Translations under genes and position numbers: made by a program
The notes under the pieces: model-generated
Databases searched by the model: none
Seen by the model: only the letters and a program-made list of their open reading frames with translations
Told to the model about the DNA's origin: nothing
NCBI GenBank assembly: GCA_963787045.1
Contig: CAWBBR010000002.1
Location: 248,001-312,000 of the forward strand
Reading direction: 5' to 3'
Length of the DNA stretch: 64,000 nt
DNA from: DATJGR01 sp963787045
GTDB lineage: Bacteria > Pseudomonadota > Gammaproteobacteria > Pseudomonadales > Azotimanducaceae
Part shown: piece after piece, positions 20,223 to 28,390 of the stretch
Layout of the letters: each line of letters starts with the position of its first letter
Position numbering within the stretch: the stretch's first letter is position 1

Positions 20223-20537
20223 TTAGTGCGTCGCGACCGCCGTCGGCAATGCCGATTCGTCGTAGTTGACCGCAAGCACCGCACCATCCTGTTTCGCACG
20301 GCAGCTGACTTTCAGCTGGTCGACCGGCGCGCTTGCGCTCGACACCGAGAATTTCAGGTCGGTGAAGTGTGGCGACGACTGGATTTTCTTGACGCTGAAG
20401 TCGGCGTCGGTCACGCCGAGGCGCTCCGAGATCGCCTTCTGGCAGCCTTGGATGGATGCGGTGTAGGAGTCGGTCGCGCCGGCCTGGAAGCTCGCCAGAA
20501 CGAGGACGGCAGCAGTGAGAGATGTGAGCGCTTTCAT
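20223..20537 (-). CDS. small secreted protein of unknown function
   Basis: A 104-residue protein with a clear Sec signal peptide (basic start MKALTS, hydrophobic core, cleavage likely after FQAGA). The mature part of about 82 residues has two cysteines (in IQGCQKAI and KVSCRAK) that could form a disulfide in the periplasm, and alternating polar beta-strand-like sequence. I do not recognise a named family. The ATG at 20537 has a GGAG ribosome-binding site 5 bases upstream. It has its own terminator and is divergent from the LysR gene, with a LysR-type palindrome between them, so it may be under that regulator. Confidence 0.75.
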   Translation of the reverse strand: MKALTSLTAAVLVLASFQAGATDSYTASIQGCQKAISERLGVTDADFSVKKIQSSPHFTDLKFSVSSASAPVDQLKVSCRAKQDGAVLAVNYDESALPTAVATH

Positions 20538-20570
20538 TCGAACTCCGGGAAATCGTGGGTTGCAGGGGGA

Positions 20571-20587
20571 TGTTACTTTAGGTAACA
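20571..20587. promoter_or_regulatory. LysR-type operator palindrome (T-N11-A)
   Basis: TGTTACTTTAGGTAACA is a perfect 6-bp inverted repeat with a 5-base spacer and contains T-N11-A, the consensus for LysR-type regulators. It lies between a divergent target gene (start 20537) and the LysR gene (start 20648), the classic location for such an operator. Confidence 0.65.
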
Positions 20588-20647
20588 CTCCAATCAAGCA
20601 CCAATAACGCACCAGGGCGTCGCAGAATTGCGACGGGAGACTGCCGA

Positions 20648-21568
20648 ATGTCGAGCATGGATTGGGATGATCTCAAGGTGTTCACCGCGATCGCTCACAG
20701 CGGCTCCGTAAGGGCTGCGGCGCGGCGGTTGGGCATCCACCACTCCACGGTCGCGCGGCGCCTCGATCACTTCGAGAAGCGCCTCGGTACGGTGATGTTC
20801 AACCGCACGCCGGAAGGCCTGAAGCTGTCTGCGGACGGCCAGCTGGTGCTGCTGCAGGCGGAACAGGTCGAGGGTCAGATCGACGACATCGAGCGCGTGT
20901 TGGTCGGCCGCGATCAGCGCCTGCAGGGTCACGTCCGCATCACCTTCCCCGAGCCGGTCGGCACCAGTTTCCTGATGCGGGATCTGGGACGGTTCGTGTC
21001 CGACTATCCGGACATTTCGCTCGACTTCATCGGCTCGTACGAAGCGCTCAGCCTGACGCGAGGCGAGGCCGACGTGGCGGTCCGCGTCACCGACGCACCG
21101 CCCGAACACCTCGTCGGTCGCCGGCTGGGACAATACGCGGTGGCCGTGTACGCGAGCACGGAGTACCTGACGACGCACGATCCGGTCGCGCATCCCGAGT
21201 CCTGCAACTGGATCGACTGGGGAATGGCCCGATCGATCAGCGAAGCGACGCGCCTGCGAACGTTTCCGGAGGTGGCAAGCCGTACGCGCAGCCCGAATGC
21301 GCCGTTGCAACTCGCCGCCGTGGAAGCCGGCGTCGGCATGGCGGCGTTGCCGTGTGTGCTCGGCGACGCGCATCCGGCGCTCACGCGCCTCAGTGATCCT
21401 GTTGTGGCGCAGGAGATCTGGGTGCTGACGCACCCCGATCTCAGGAACGCCGCGCGCGTCCGCGCCGTGATGGGCTGTATTGTCGATTCGTTCAGGCGCA
21501 ACGAAGATCAGCTGCTGGGCCGCGCGACGTGGCGTGAGACGCCCGCGCTCGAACTGAAACGCGCCTGA
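20648..21568 (+). CDS. LysR family transcriptional regulator
   Basis: A 306-residue regulator. The N-terminal winged helix-turn-helix (about residues 6-65) includes FTAIAHSGSVRAAARRLG, HHSTVARRLDHFEKRLG and FNRTPEGLKLSADG. A periplasmic-binding-protein-like effector domain follows (about 95-295). It heads a co-oriented run of hydrolase, rhamnosidase and nitrile hydratase genes with only 7-30 bases or overlaps between them, and is divergent from the small secreted-protein gene. Autoregulation and control of the run through the palindrome at 20571-20587 are likely. The effector could be a rhamnoside, nitrile or amide; that is inference from neighbours. Confidence 0.9.
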   Translation: MSSMDWDDLKVFTAIAHSGSVRAAARRLGIHHSTVARRLDHFEKRLGTVMFNRTPEGLKLSADGQLVLLQAEQVEGQIDDIERVLVGRDQRLQGHVRITFPEPVGTSFLMRDLGRFVSDYPDISLDFIGSYEALSLTRGEADVAVRVTDAPPEHLVGRRLGQYAVAVYASTEYLTTHDPVAHPESCNWIDWGMARSISEATRLRTFPEVASRTRSPNAPLQLAAVEAGVGMAALPCVLGDAHPALTRLSDPVVAQEIWVLTHPDLRNAARVRAVMGCIVDSFRRNEDQLLGRATWRETPALELKRA

Positions 21569-21582
21569 GCGAACCAACAACC

Positions 21583-22452
21583 GTGAACGATCCCGACAAT
21601 CCGACCTCGCATACGTACTTCTCGCAGCGCTTGCGATTGCATTACCTCGATTGGGGGAACGCCGGCGCGCCGAACCTGCTGTTGCTGCACGGCATGCGCG
21701 ATCACTGCCGAACGTGGGACTGGGTGGCGCAACGGCTGCGACATCGCTACCACATCGTCGCTCCTGACCTGCGCGGTCATGGCGATTCGCAATGGGCGAT
21801 GGGGTCCGGATACAGCCACACCGCATACGTGTACGACATTGCGCAACTGGTGCGCCAGTTGCAGCTGGCACCGGTCACCATCATCGCGCATTCGATGGGC
21901 GGCACACTCGCGTGTCTATTTGCCGGGCTGTACCCGGATCTCGTCAGCAGAATGATCGTCGTCGAAGGCGTGGGTCACTGGTGGCGCTTCTTCGAGCGGC
22001 CACCTGCGCCGGACCGGCTGCGCGGCTGGATCGACGCGACCCGGGAACAAGCGGGCAGAGCGCCGCGTCGCTATCGCTCGCTGGAGGATGCGTTTCAACG
22101 CATGCAGGACACCAATCCGCATCTGAGCCCGGAGCAGGCGCGGCATCTCACGGAGCACGGCAGTCACCAGAACGAAGACGGCACGTACACGTGGAAGTTC
22201 GACAACTACACGCACGCGCACTCGCCGTACGACATCACCTCGGAGGACACCGAGGCACTGTGGCGCGAGATCACCTGTCCGATCCTGTTCGTGAATGCGA
22301 AGCAGGGCTATCCGCATCGCATCGGACAAGGCGATACGCTCGAACACTTTCGCAACGCCGCGGTCGTCGATCTCGATCAAGCGGGTCACTGGGCGCACCA
22401 CGATCAGCTCGATGCGTTCGTGGGTGAAGCCGAGCGCTTTCTGGCACACTAA
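21583..22452 (+). CDS. alpha/beta fold hydrolase
   Basis: A 289-residue alpha/beta hydrolase beginning at a GTG 14 bases after the LysR stop. Features are LLLLHGMRDHCRTW, APDLRGHGDS, the nucleophile elbow AHSMGG (S104) and the catalytic histidine in DLDQAGHWAHH. Sequence style fits epoxide, ester or C-C bond hydrolases of catabolic pathways. It is the first enzyme in the LysR-led run, 30 bases before the rhamnosidase, so it might remove an ester group or act on a released product. The exact reaction is unknown. Confidence 0.83.
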   Translation: MNDPDNPTSHTYFSQRLRLHYLDWGNAGAPNLLLLHGMRDHCRTWDWVAQRLRHRYHIVAPDLRGHGDSQWAMGSGYSHTAYVYDIAQLVRQLQLAPVTIIAHSMGGTLACLFAGLYPDLVSRMIVVEGVGHWWRFFERPPAPDRLRGWIDATREQAGRAPRRYRSLEDAFQRMQDTNPHLSPEQARHLTEHGSHQNEDGTYTWKFDNYTHAHSPYDITSEDTEALWREITCPILFVNAKQGYPHRIGQGDTLEHFRNAAVVDLDQAGHWAHHDQLDAFVGEAERFLAH

Positions 22453-22482
22453 TCCGCGAACGAGGGACGCGGGAAAAAGTCG

Positions 22483-25202
22483 ATGGCGGGCGCGCCGAAA
22501 CGGCTGCGATGTGAATATCTGGAAAGCCCGATCGGCATCGACGAGCTGCGACCGCGCTTGTCGTGGTGGCTCGACGACGAACGGCCCGCCGAGATTCAGA
22601 CCGCCTACCACATCCTCGCATCGCGTCGTCCCGAAACGCTCGAAGAGGACCGCGGCGATCTATGGGATTCCGGTCGCACCGAGTCATCTCACACGTGCCA
22701 CATCGCGTACGGCGGAAGGCCGCTGACGTCGCGGCAACGCGTGTGGTGGAAGGTCCGCGCGTTCGACTCCGACGGCATCGGCAGCCCGTGGAGCCGCGCA
22801 ACGTATTTCGAGATGGGTCTGCTCGACAACGAAGACTGGCGCGCGCGCTGGATCGGTACGCCGCTGATGGGCGGCAAGCGCACGCCCGCGCAGGTTCCCG
22901 CCGTGCGCCGCTCGTTCGATCTGTCGCAGCCGGTTGAAAGCGCGCGACTCTACATCACCGCGCTCGGCAGCTTACGACGCGGAGATCAACGGCGTGCGTG
23001 CACACGACGTCGAACTGGCGCCGGGCTGGACCGACTTCGACAAGCGCATCCGCTATCAGACGTTCGACGTCACTCGATTACTGAAGCGCGGCGAGAACGT
23101 CATCGGCGTATTGCTCGGCGACGGTTGGTACTGCGGAACGCTGGGTCTGTCGGATCGCCAGCAATACGGCGACCGGCCCGCTGTTGTTGGCGCAACTCGA
23201 AATCACGCTCGCCGACGGATCACCACTGCGCGTCGCGACCGACGACCTGTGGAAGTGGCAGCGATCGCAGATTCTCTATTCCGACCTGATGTCCGGCGAA
23301 AGCGTCGATGCGCGACAGAGTCTCGGTGCGTGGACCGCGCCCGGCTACGATGCCGCCGGCTGGTCGCAGGTGGATGTATTGCCGTTGCGACACGAGGTCT
23401 CGCTGGATGGGACTTCGAGCGCGCCGATCCGGGTGATCGATCGCATCGAACCGAGGGCGGTTCCCAGTCGCCGCACCGGCGACTTCGGCCTGCGGCGCTT
23501 AATCTACGATTTCGGTCAGAACATCGTCGGACGCGTTCGCATCAGGGTGCGCGCGCCGCGCGGCACGCTGATCCAGATCCGTCATGCCGAACGTCTCGAC
23601 GACGACGGCGAGCTGTACACCGCAAACCTGCGCAAAGCCGCCGCTACGGACCTGTACACGTGTTCCGGAAATCCCGGGGGCGAAGAGTTCGAGCCGCGTT
23701 TCACGTTCCATGGTTTTCAATTCGCCGAAATCAGCGGCCATTTTGCCGAGTCGGCAATCGAAGACGTGACCGCGATCGTGCTCGCGTCGGCGCTGCCGGA
23801 GATCGGCGAGTTCCATTGCGACCATCCGTTGCTCAATCAGCTGCAAAGCAACATTCAGTGGAGTCAACGCGGCAACTTCGTCGAGGTACCCACGGATTGC
23901 CCGCAACGCGACGAACGGCTCGGCTGGACCGGCGATGCGCAGGTGTTCGTGCGCACCGCGGCGTTCAATCTCGACGTCGCGGCGTTCTTCACGAAGTGGC
24001 TGGTCGATCTGACCGACGCGCAATCCGCCAACGGCACTGTTCCGCCGCTCGCGCCCATCCCCCCGCAGCTTACGATCATGCGCGGCGACGGCGGCCCGGC
24101 GTGGGCAGATGCCATCGTGATCTGTCCATGGACGATCTACCGGTGTTGCGGCGACAAACGCCTGCTCGAGCGCCACTACGATGCGATGAAAGCATTCGTC
24201 GACAATATCGAGACGCGCTTTCCGTCGTTGATCCGGGCCGACGCCGCGATCGAGCCGTGGCAGGGCTTCGGCGACTGGCTGGCCACCGACGGTGCGCGAA
24301 CCGGTGACGCGCGTTTCGGCAACACGCCGAAAGATCTGATCGGCACCGCGTTCTTCTACTACAGCGCAAAGTTGTTGGCGCGTATCGCCGGCATTCTCGG
24401 CAACGTGTCGGATCTCGAACACTACGAGGCTCTCGCGCAGCGCGTGCGTGCGGCGTTCCGTCGCCGATTCGTCACCGGTGAAGGCCGGCTCGTCAGCGAA
24501 ACGCAAACGGCATACGTGCTGGTGTTGCACTTCGGTCTACTCGATCGGAACGAAACCGATCAGGCGGTTGCGAGCCTGGTGCGCGACATCGAGGCCCGCG
24601 GTGATCATCTATCGACCGGATTTGTCGGCACGCCGTATTTGCTGCCGGTGCTCACGAACCACGGTCGTCTCGACGTCGCGTATCGCCTGTTGCTGCAAAC
24701 GTCCTCACCGAGCTGGCTGTATCCGATCACGCAAGGTGCCACGACGATCTGGGAGCGCTGGGACGGATGGACCGAGCAGCGCGGCTATCAGGACGCCGCG
24801 ATGAACAGCTTCAACCACTATGCGTACGGCGCGGTCGGCGAATGGATGTACGGAACGCTGGCCGGCCTCGAACTCGACCCGGATCTGTCGCCGGTACGCA
24901 ATGCTTACCGACGCGTACGGATACAGCCGCGGCCGCCGCGTATCGAAGACGGTTTGCCGCTCCGCTACGCGAGCGCGGCGCTCGACTCGATGCACGGCCG
25001 CTACGAAGTGAGCTGGCGCATCAATCATGGTCGCTTCACGCTGAACGTGCGGATACCACCCAACTGTTCTGCAAAGGTGATTCTGCCGAACGACGAAACC
25101 CACGAGATCGTGGCGGGCCGCCACGAGTTTGCGATTCCGTACGGCGCGGTCGAAGACGACGGCATCCCGGTGCTGTCGGAAATCACCGAGCTCGCGAGCT
25201 AG
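22483..25202 (+). CDS. alpha-L-rhamnosidase, GH78 family (two frameshifts)
   Basis: About 905 residues after correcting two net +1 changes near 22969 and 23178. The start MAGAPKRLRCEYLESPIGID and SRQRVWWKVRAFD match the N-terminal rhamnosidase domain. LAPGWTDFDKRIRYQ and NVIGVLLGDGWY form the next beta domain. The (alpha/alpha)6 barrel has VPTDCPQRDERLGWTGDAQVF with catalytic acid residues, and WERWDGW plus SFNHYAYGAVGEWMY near the end. Removing one A in GGCAGCTTAC and one C in CGGCCCGCTG restores continuity. It releases L-rhamnose from glycosides. There is no signal peptide, so the enzyme is probably cytoplasmic and needs imported small rhamnosides. The nitrile hydratase genes start 7 bases downstream. 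Confidence 0.85.
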
Positions 25203-25209
25203 CGATTCC

Positions 25210-25888
25210 ATGGACGGAATACACGACCTCGGCGGCAAGGAAGGATTTGATGGCGTGGTTCGCGAAGCGGACGAGCCGGTGTTCCATGCGCGATGGGAAG
25301 GCCGAGTGTTCGGCCTGAATCGCCTCGGGGCCGGCGGCGCGGCGCGCAACATCGATCACTTCCGGCACGCCGTCGAACGGATCGATCCGGTCGCGTACCT
25401 GACACATGGCTACTATGGGCGCTGGCTCGGCGGGCTGGAGACCATCATCGTCGAGGCCGGCATTCTGGACACGCGCGACGATCACGCGGCGGGCAATCGA
25501 ACTCGGCGCGAGTCCTGACGATCGGGTTGCATCGCAGCCCTCTGCCGAGCCTGATCGAGTGGACTATGAGCCCTTAGAGCATGGCAACCGGCGGGCAGTG
25601 GCTACGGCTGCGCGTTACCACGTCGGTGACCGCGTGCGAACCCGGAATCGTGGCACGCGCGGACACACGCGGCTGCCCGCTTACGCGCGTGGAAGATGCG
25701 GCGTGGTGGTTTTGTTGCACGACGGTTGGGTGTTTCCCGACACGAATGCGCACGGTCGCGGCGAAAATCCCCAACACCTTTACACGGTCGCGTTCGAAGG
25801 CGGCGAACTCTGGGGCGACGAAGCCGAACCGGGCGTGGTCGTGCATCTCGACTTGTTCGAACCGTATCTGGAGCGTTCGGATGACTGA
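25210..25888 (+). CDS. nthB: nitrile hydratase beta subunit (frameshifted at about 25468)
   Basis: About 225 residues across one net +1 change. The start MDGIHDLGGKEGFD, then LTHGYYGRWLGGLETIIVE, is the typical N-terminus. The C-terminal beta-barrel RYHVGDRVRTRNRGTRGHTR through AYARGRCGVVVLLHDGWVFPD is in another frame. Removing one G in ATTCTGGACACG gives a natural GILTRATITRRAIELG linker. With the alpha subunit it hydrates nitriles to amides. The order beta before alpha, followed by an accessory gene, is that of cobalt-type operons. It lies 7 bases after the rhamnosidase stop and overlaps the alpha gene by 8 bases. Confidence 0.88.
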
Positions 25889-26459
25889 AGAGCACAATCC
25901 CGCCGCGATTCGCGCAGAGGCGATCGAGTCGCTGCTGATCGAGAAAGGTCTGATCACGGCGGCGGCGGTCGACGAAGTGGTGGAGCGATACAACGAGCGG
26001 ATCGGACCGCTGAACGGCGCGCGCGTCGTCGCCCGCGCGTGGCGCGACGCCGCGTTCAAGCAGGCGCTGTTGGCCGATGCCACGGCGGCCGTCGCGCCGT
26101 TCGAGTTCGAGGGCGGGCAGACCGAGAAGCTCGTCGTGGTGGAGAACACGCCGAAAGTCCACAACGTGGTCGTCTGCACCCTGTGTTCCTGCTATCCGTG
26201 GGCGATGCTCGGGTTGCCGCCGCGCTGGTACAAAGACCCGGCGTATCGCTCGCGCATCGTCCGCGAACCGCGCCGCGTACTCGCCGAGTTCGGCGTGCAG
26301 TTGGAACCCGATATCGAAGTGCGGGTCTGGGATTCGAGCGCAGAGGTGCGCTACCTGGTGCTGCCGCAAGCGCCCGACGATGTGGCTGCGCTGCCTGAGG
26401 ACGAACTCGTCGCCCGCGTAACGCGCGATGCGATGATCGGCGTCGAGAGGTTCGTATGA
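25881..26459 (+). CDS. nthA: nitrile hydratase alpha subunit, cobalt type
   Basis: A 192-residue catalytic subunit. The metal-binding claw is C99-T-L-C102-S-C104 within VVVCTLCSCYPW. Threonine in the second position marks cobalt-type enzymes, where iron-type have serine. Two of these cysteines are post-translationally oxidised in the family. Other family segments are LPPRWYKDPAYRSRIVREPR, VLAEFG and WDSSAEVRYLVLPQ. The enzyme converts R-CN to R-CONH2 in the cytoplasm. It overlaps both neighbours, so beta, alpha and the accessory protein are stoichiometrically coupled. No amidase is present in the window, so the amide may be processed elsewhere. Confidence 0.94.
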   Translation: MTEEHNPAAIRAEAIESLLIEKGLITAAAVDEVVERYNERIGPLNGARVVARAWRDAAFKQALLADATAAVAPFEFEGGQTEKLVVVENTPKVHNVVVCTLCSCYPWAMLGLPPRWYKDPAYRSRIVREPRRVLAEFGVQLEPDIEVRVWDSSAEVRYLVLPQAPDDVAALPEDELVARVTRDAMIGVERFV

Positions 26460-26866
26460 CGCAGACGTACGAACTGGGGGGCGTTGCCGCTCCGCCGATG
26501 GTGAATGGCGAATTGGTGTTCGAGGCGCCGTGGCAGGGTCGCGCCTTCGGCATCGCCCGTGGTCTGGCCGAGCGGGGCGTGTATGCGTGGGACGATTTTC
26601 GCGCCGCATTGATCGAACAGATCGGCGCGTTCGATCGAAGCATCGAAACGAGCGGACTCGATTCGAACGTTCCAACGCGGCAGTTCCACTACTACGACCA
26701 TTTTCTGCAAGCGCTCGAGACGCTGCTGGTCGCGCGCGGCGTGATTGCACACGGCGAGTTGATCGACCGGGTGCACGCATTCGAGGATCGCCCAGAAGGC
26801 CACGATCACATGCATCCGCACGAACACGATCATCACCATCACCACGCCACTGAGGCGAATTCGTGA
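26456..26866 (+). CDS. nitrile hydratase accessory protein with His-rich tail
   Basis: A 136-residue protein homologous to the N-terminal half of the nitrile hydratase beta subunit (GGVAAPPMVNGELVFEAPW, FHYYDHFLQALETLLVARG), as expected for the activator or self-subunit-swapping chaperone of cobalt-type enzymes. The C-terminus (residues 116-130, HDHMHPHEHDHHHHH) contains ten histidines in fifteen residues, a probable cobalt-binding tail. This suggests that metal capture and insertion into the alpha subunit are combined in one protein. Its ATG overlaps the alpha stop (ATGA). The tail may be specific to this lineage. Confidence 0.88.
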   Translation: MTQTYELGGVAAPPMVNGELVFEAPWQGRAFGIARGLAERGVYAWDDFRAALIEQIGAFDRSIETSGLDSNVPTRQFHYYDHFLQALETLLVARGVIAHGELIDRVHAFEDRPEGHDHMHPHEHDHHHHHATEANS

Positions 26867-27321
26867 GTGAACGCCGCATCATCGGTGTCGAGTTACGCGA
26901 CCTGACACAACCCGAAACCGACGCGCTGCTGCACCGCGACGTGTCGGCCTGCCTCGCGTTCATCGATGCGGCCGGATATCCGCGTCAGGTGCCGTGCTGG
27001 TTTCTCTGGGACGGCGAGGCGTTCTACGTCACCAGCGTCGCCGAGAAATTCCACGTAAAGCGGCTGCAGGCCGATGCGCGTGCGTCGATTTGCGTCGAAC
27101 TCGAAGAGCGAACCGAATCGGGACGCACGAATCGTCAAGTCAAAGGCGTCGGTCGCGTGGAGATCTTCGCCGACGAGGCGGGTCAGTGGAGCGAACGCAT
27201 CCGCTCGAAATACCTGGGCGACCTCATGGTCCGTCAGCCGACGAACGTTGCGTCGCGCGTCGTGCTGCGTCTCAAGCCGGATCGGCTGGTCGCGCACGGC
27301 GGCGGCATCAAGGTCGGTTGA
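26863..27321 (+). CDS. pyridoxamine 5'-phosphate oxidase (PPOX) family protein
   Basis: A 152-residue split-barrel flavin/F420-binding protein: VSACLAFIDAAGYPRQVPCW, then FYVTSVAEKFHVKRLQADARA, a typical beta-barrel with an FMN-site arginine/lysine pattern. It starts at a GTG overlapping the accessory-protein stop (GTGA) and ends two bases before the convergent mnmH stop, so it is the last gene of the LysR-led run. These proteins act as flavin reductases, F420-dependent reductases or heme-related proteins; its role with nitrile hydratase is not known. Confidence 0.78.
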   Translation: MSERRIIGVELRDLTQPETDALLHRDVSACLAFIDAAGYPRQVPCWFLWDGEAFYVTSVAEKFHVKRLQADARASICVELEERTESGRTNRQVKGVGRVEIFADEAGQWSERIRSKYLGDLMVRQPTNVASRVVLRLKPDRLVAHGGGIKVG

Positions 27322-28390
27322 TCAGGGTTCGATTGCCTGCCGCAGGTACGCGGCGACGGTTGCCCGATCGCCGGTTAGAACGACGCGCGCCTGTTTCGCC
27401 GTCAGCTGGTGGTCGTACATCGGGTCGTAGTACCACTCGAGCAGCTGTTCGATCCACGCCCGATGGGGCGTGTCGTTCGCCGGATCGACGTCGAATGCGG
27501 CTTCGACCATTTCCCTCATTCGCGCGTGACGCTGGCCCCCCAGCCTCCGACGGATGCGATCGAGCGCGTTGCAGAACCGCTCGCGCAATTCGACCGCGGG
27601 AGTGCCGGCGGACAGCGGCTCCTCGACGTACTCGCGGTAGATGCGCAGCGCGCGTTCGTGACGCGGCACCTCCAGCACCACGAGCGGCGCCGCCTGCATT
27701 GCGGCATGCAGCGGATCGGGCAGGGCCAGCCGACCGATGGTGCGGCTCTCGTCTTCGACGATGACGCGCGGTCGGCCCGTCGCGGCGAGCATTTCGATTG
27801 CAAGCCGGTTCTCGAACGCGATCGGCGTTGGCTGTGCCGTATCGGTGGAACCGAACGCGGACCCGCGATGATTCACCAGGCGTTCCAGATCGATGATCGC
27901 ATCGAACCGGTTCAGCAGTTCGGTTTTACCGGAACCGGTCCGGCCGGCGATGACTAACAGTGGCGTTGTGGCGCAGAACTCCTCGATCGCTCGAAGACAC
28001 GTTCGCCGCAGCGTCTTGTAGCCGCCGGCGATGCGCGCGACCTCCACGCCGGAATCGCGCAACCAATCCTGCGCGATTTGCGAACGCAGTCCGCCGCGCC
28101 AGCAGTACAGCAGCGTTCCGGGATGCGTCAGCGATGAATGTGCGCCACGAATCGATTCGCTCGGTGCGTGTCGCGCCGGATACCAGTTCTTCTCCGAGCG
28201 CGATGGCCGCCTGCTGACCGCACTGCTTGTAACGCGTGCCGACGGCGGCGCGTTCCGCATCGGTGAGCAACGGCAGATTCACCGCGCCGGGAAACGCACC
28301 GAGCGCGAACTCGGTGGGCGCGCGCAGATCGATCAGGGGAAGACCTTCGCGGAGTATTCGCCGGTGATCGGCGACGATCCGCTCGCCCAT
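27322..28390 (-). CDS. mnmH: tRNA 2-selenouridine synthase (frameshifted at about 28126)
   Basis: About 355 residues over one net +1 change. The N-terminal rhodanese domain starts MGERIVADHRRILREG and includes LPLIDLRAPTEF and the catalytic cysteine in LLYCWRGGLRSQ (near residue 96). A P-loop domain follows with AGRTGSGKTELLNRF and the LVNHRGSAFGS motif. MnmH (SelU) replaces sulfur by selenium at the wobble 2-thiouridine via a geranylated intermediate, using selenophosphate. Removing one G in GCTGACGCATCCC joins IAD to HPGTLLYCW. No selD is in the window. Its start overlaps the stop of the Sel1 lipoprotein gene (TGATG). Confidence 0.9.
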
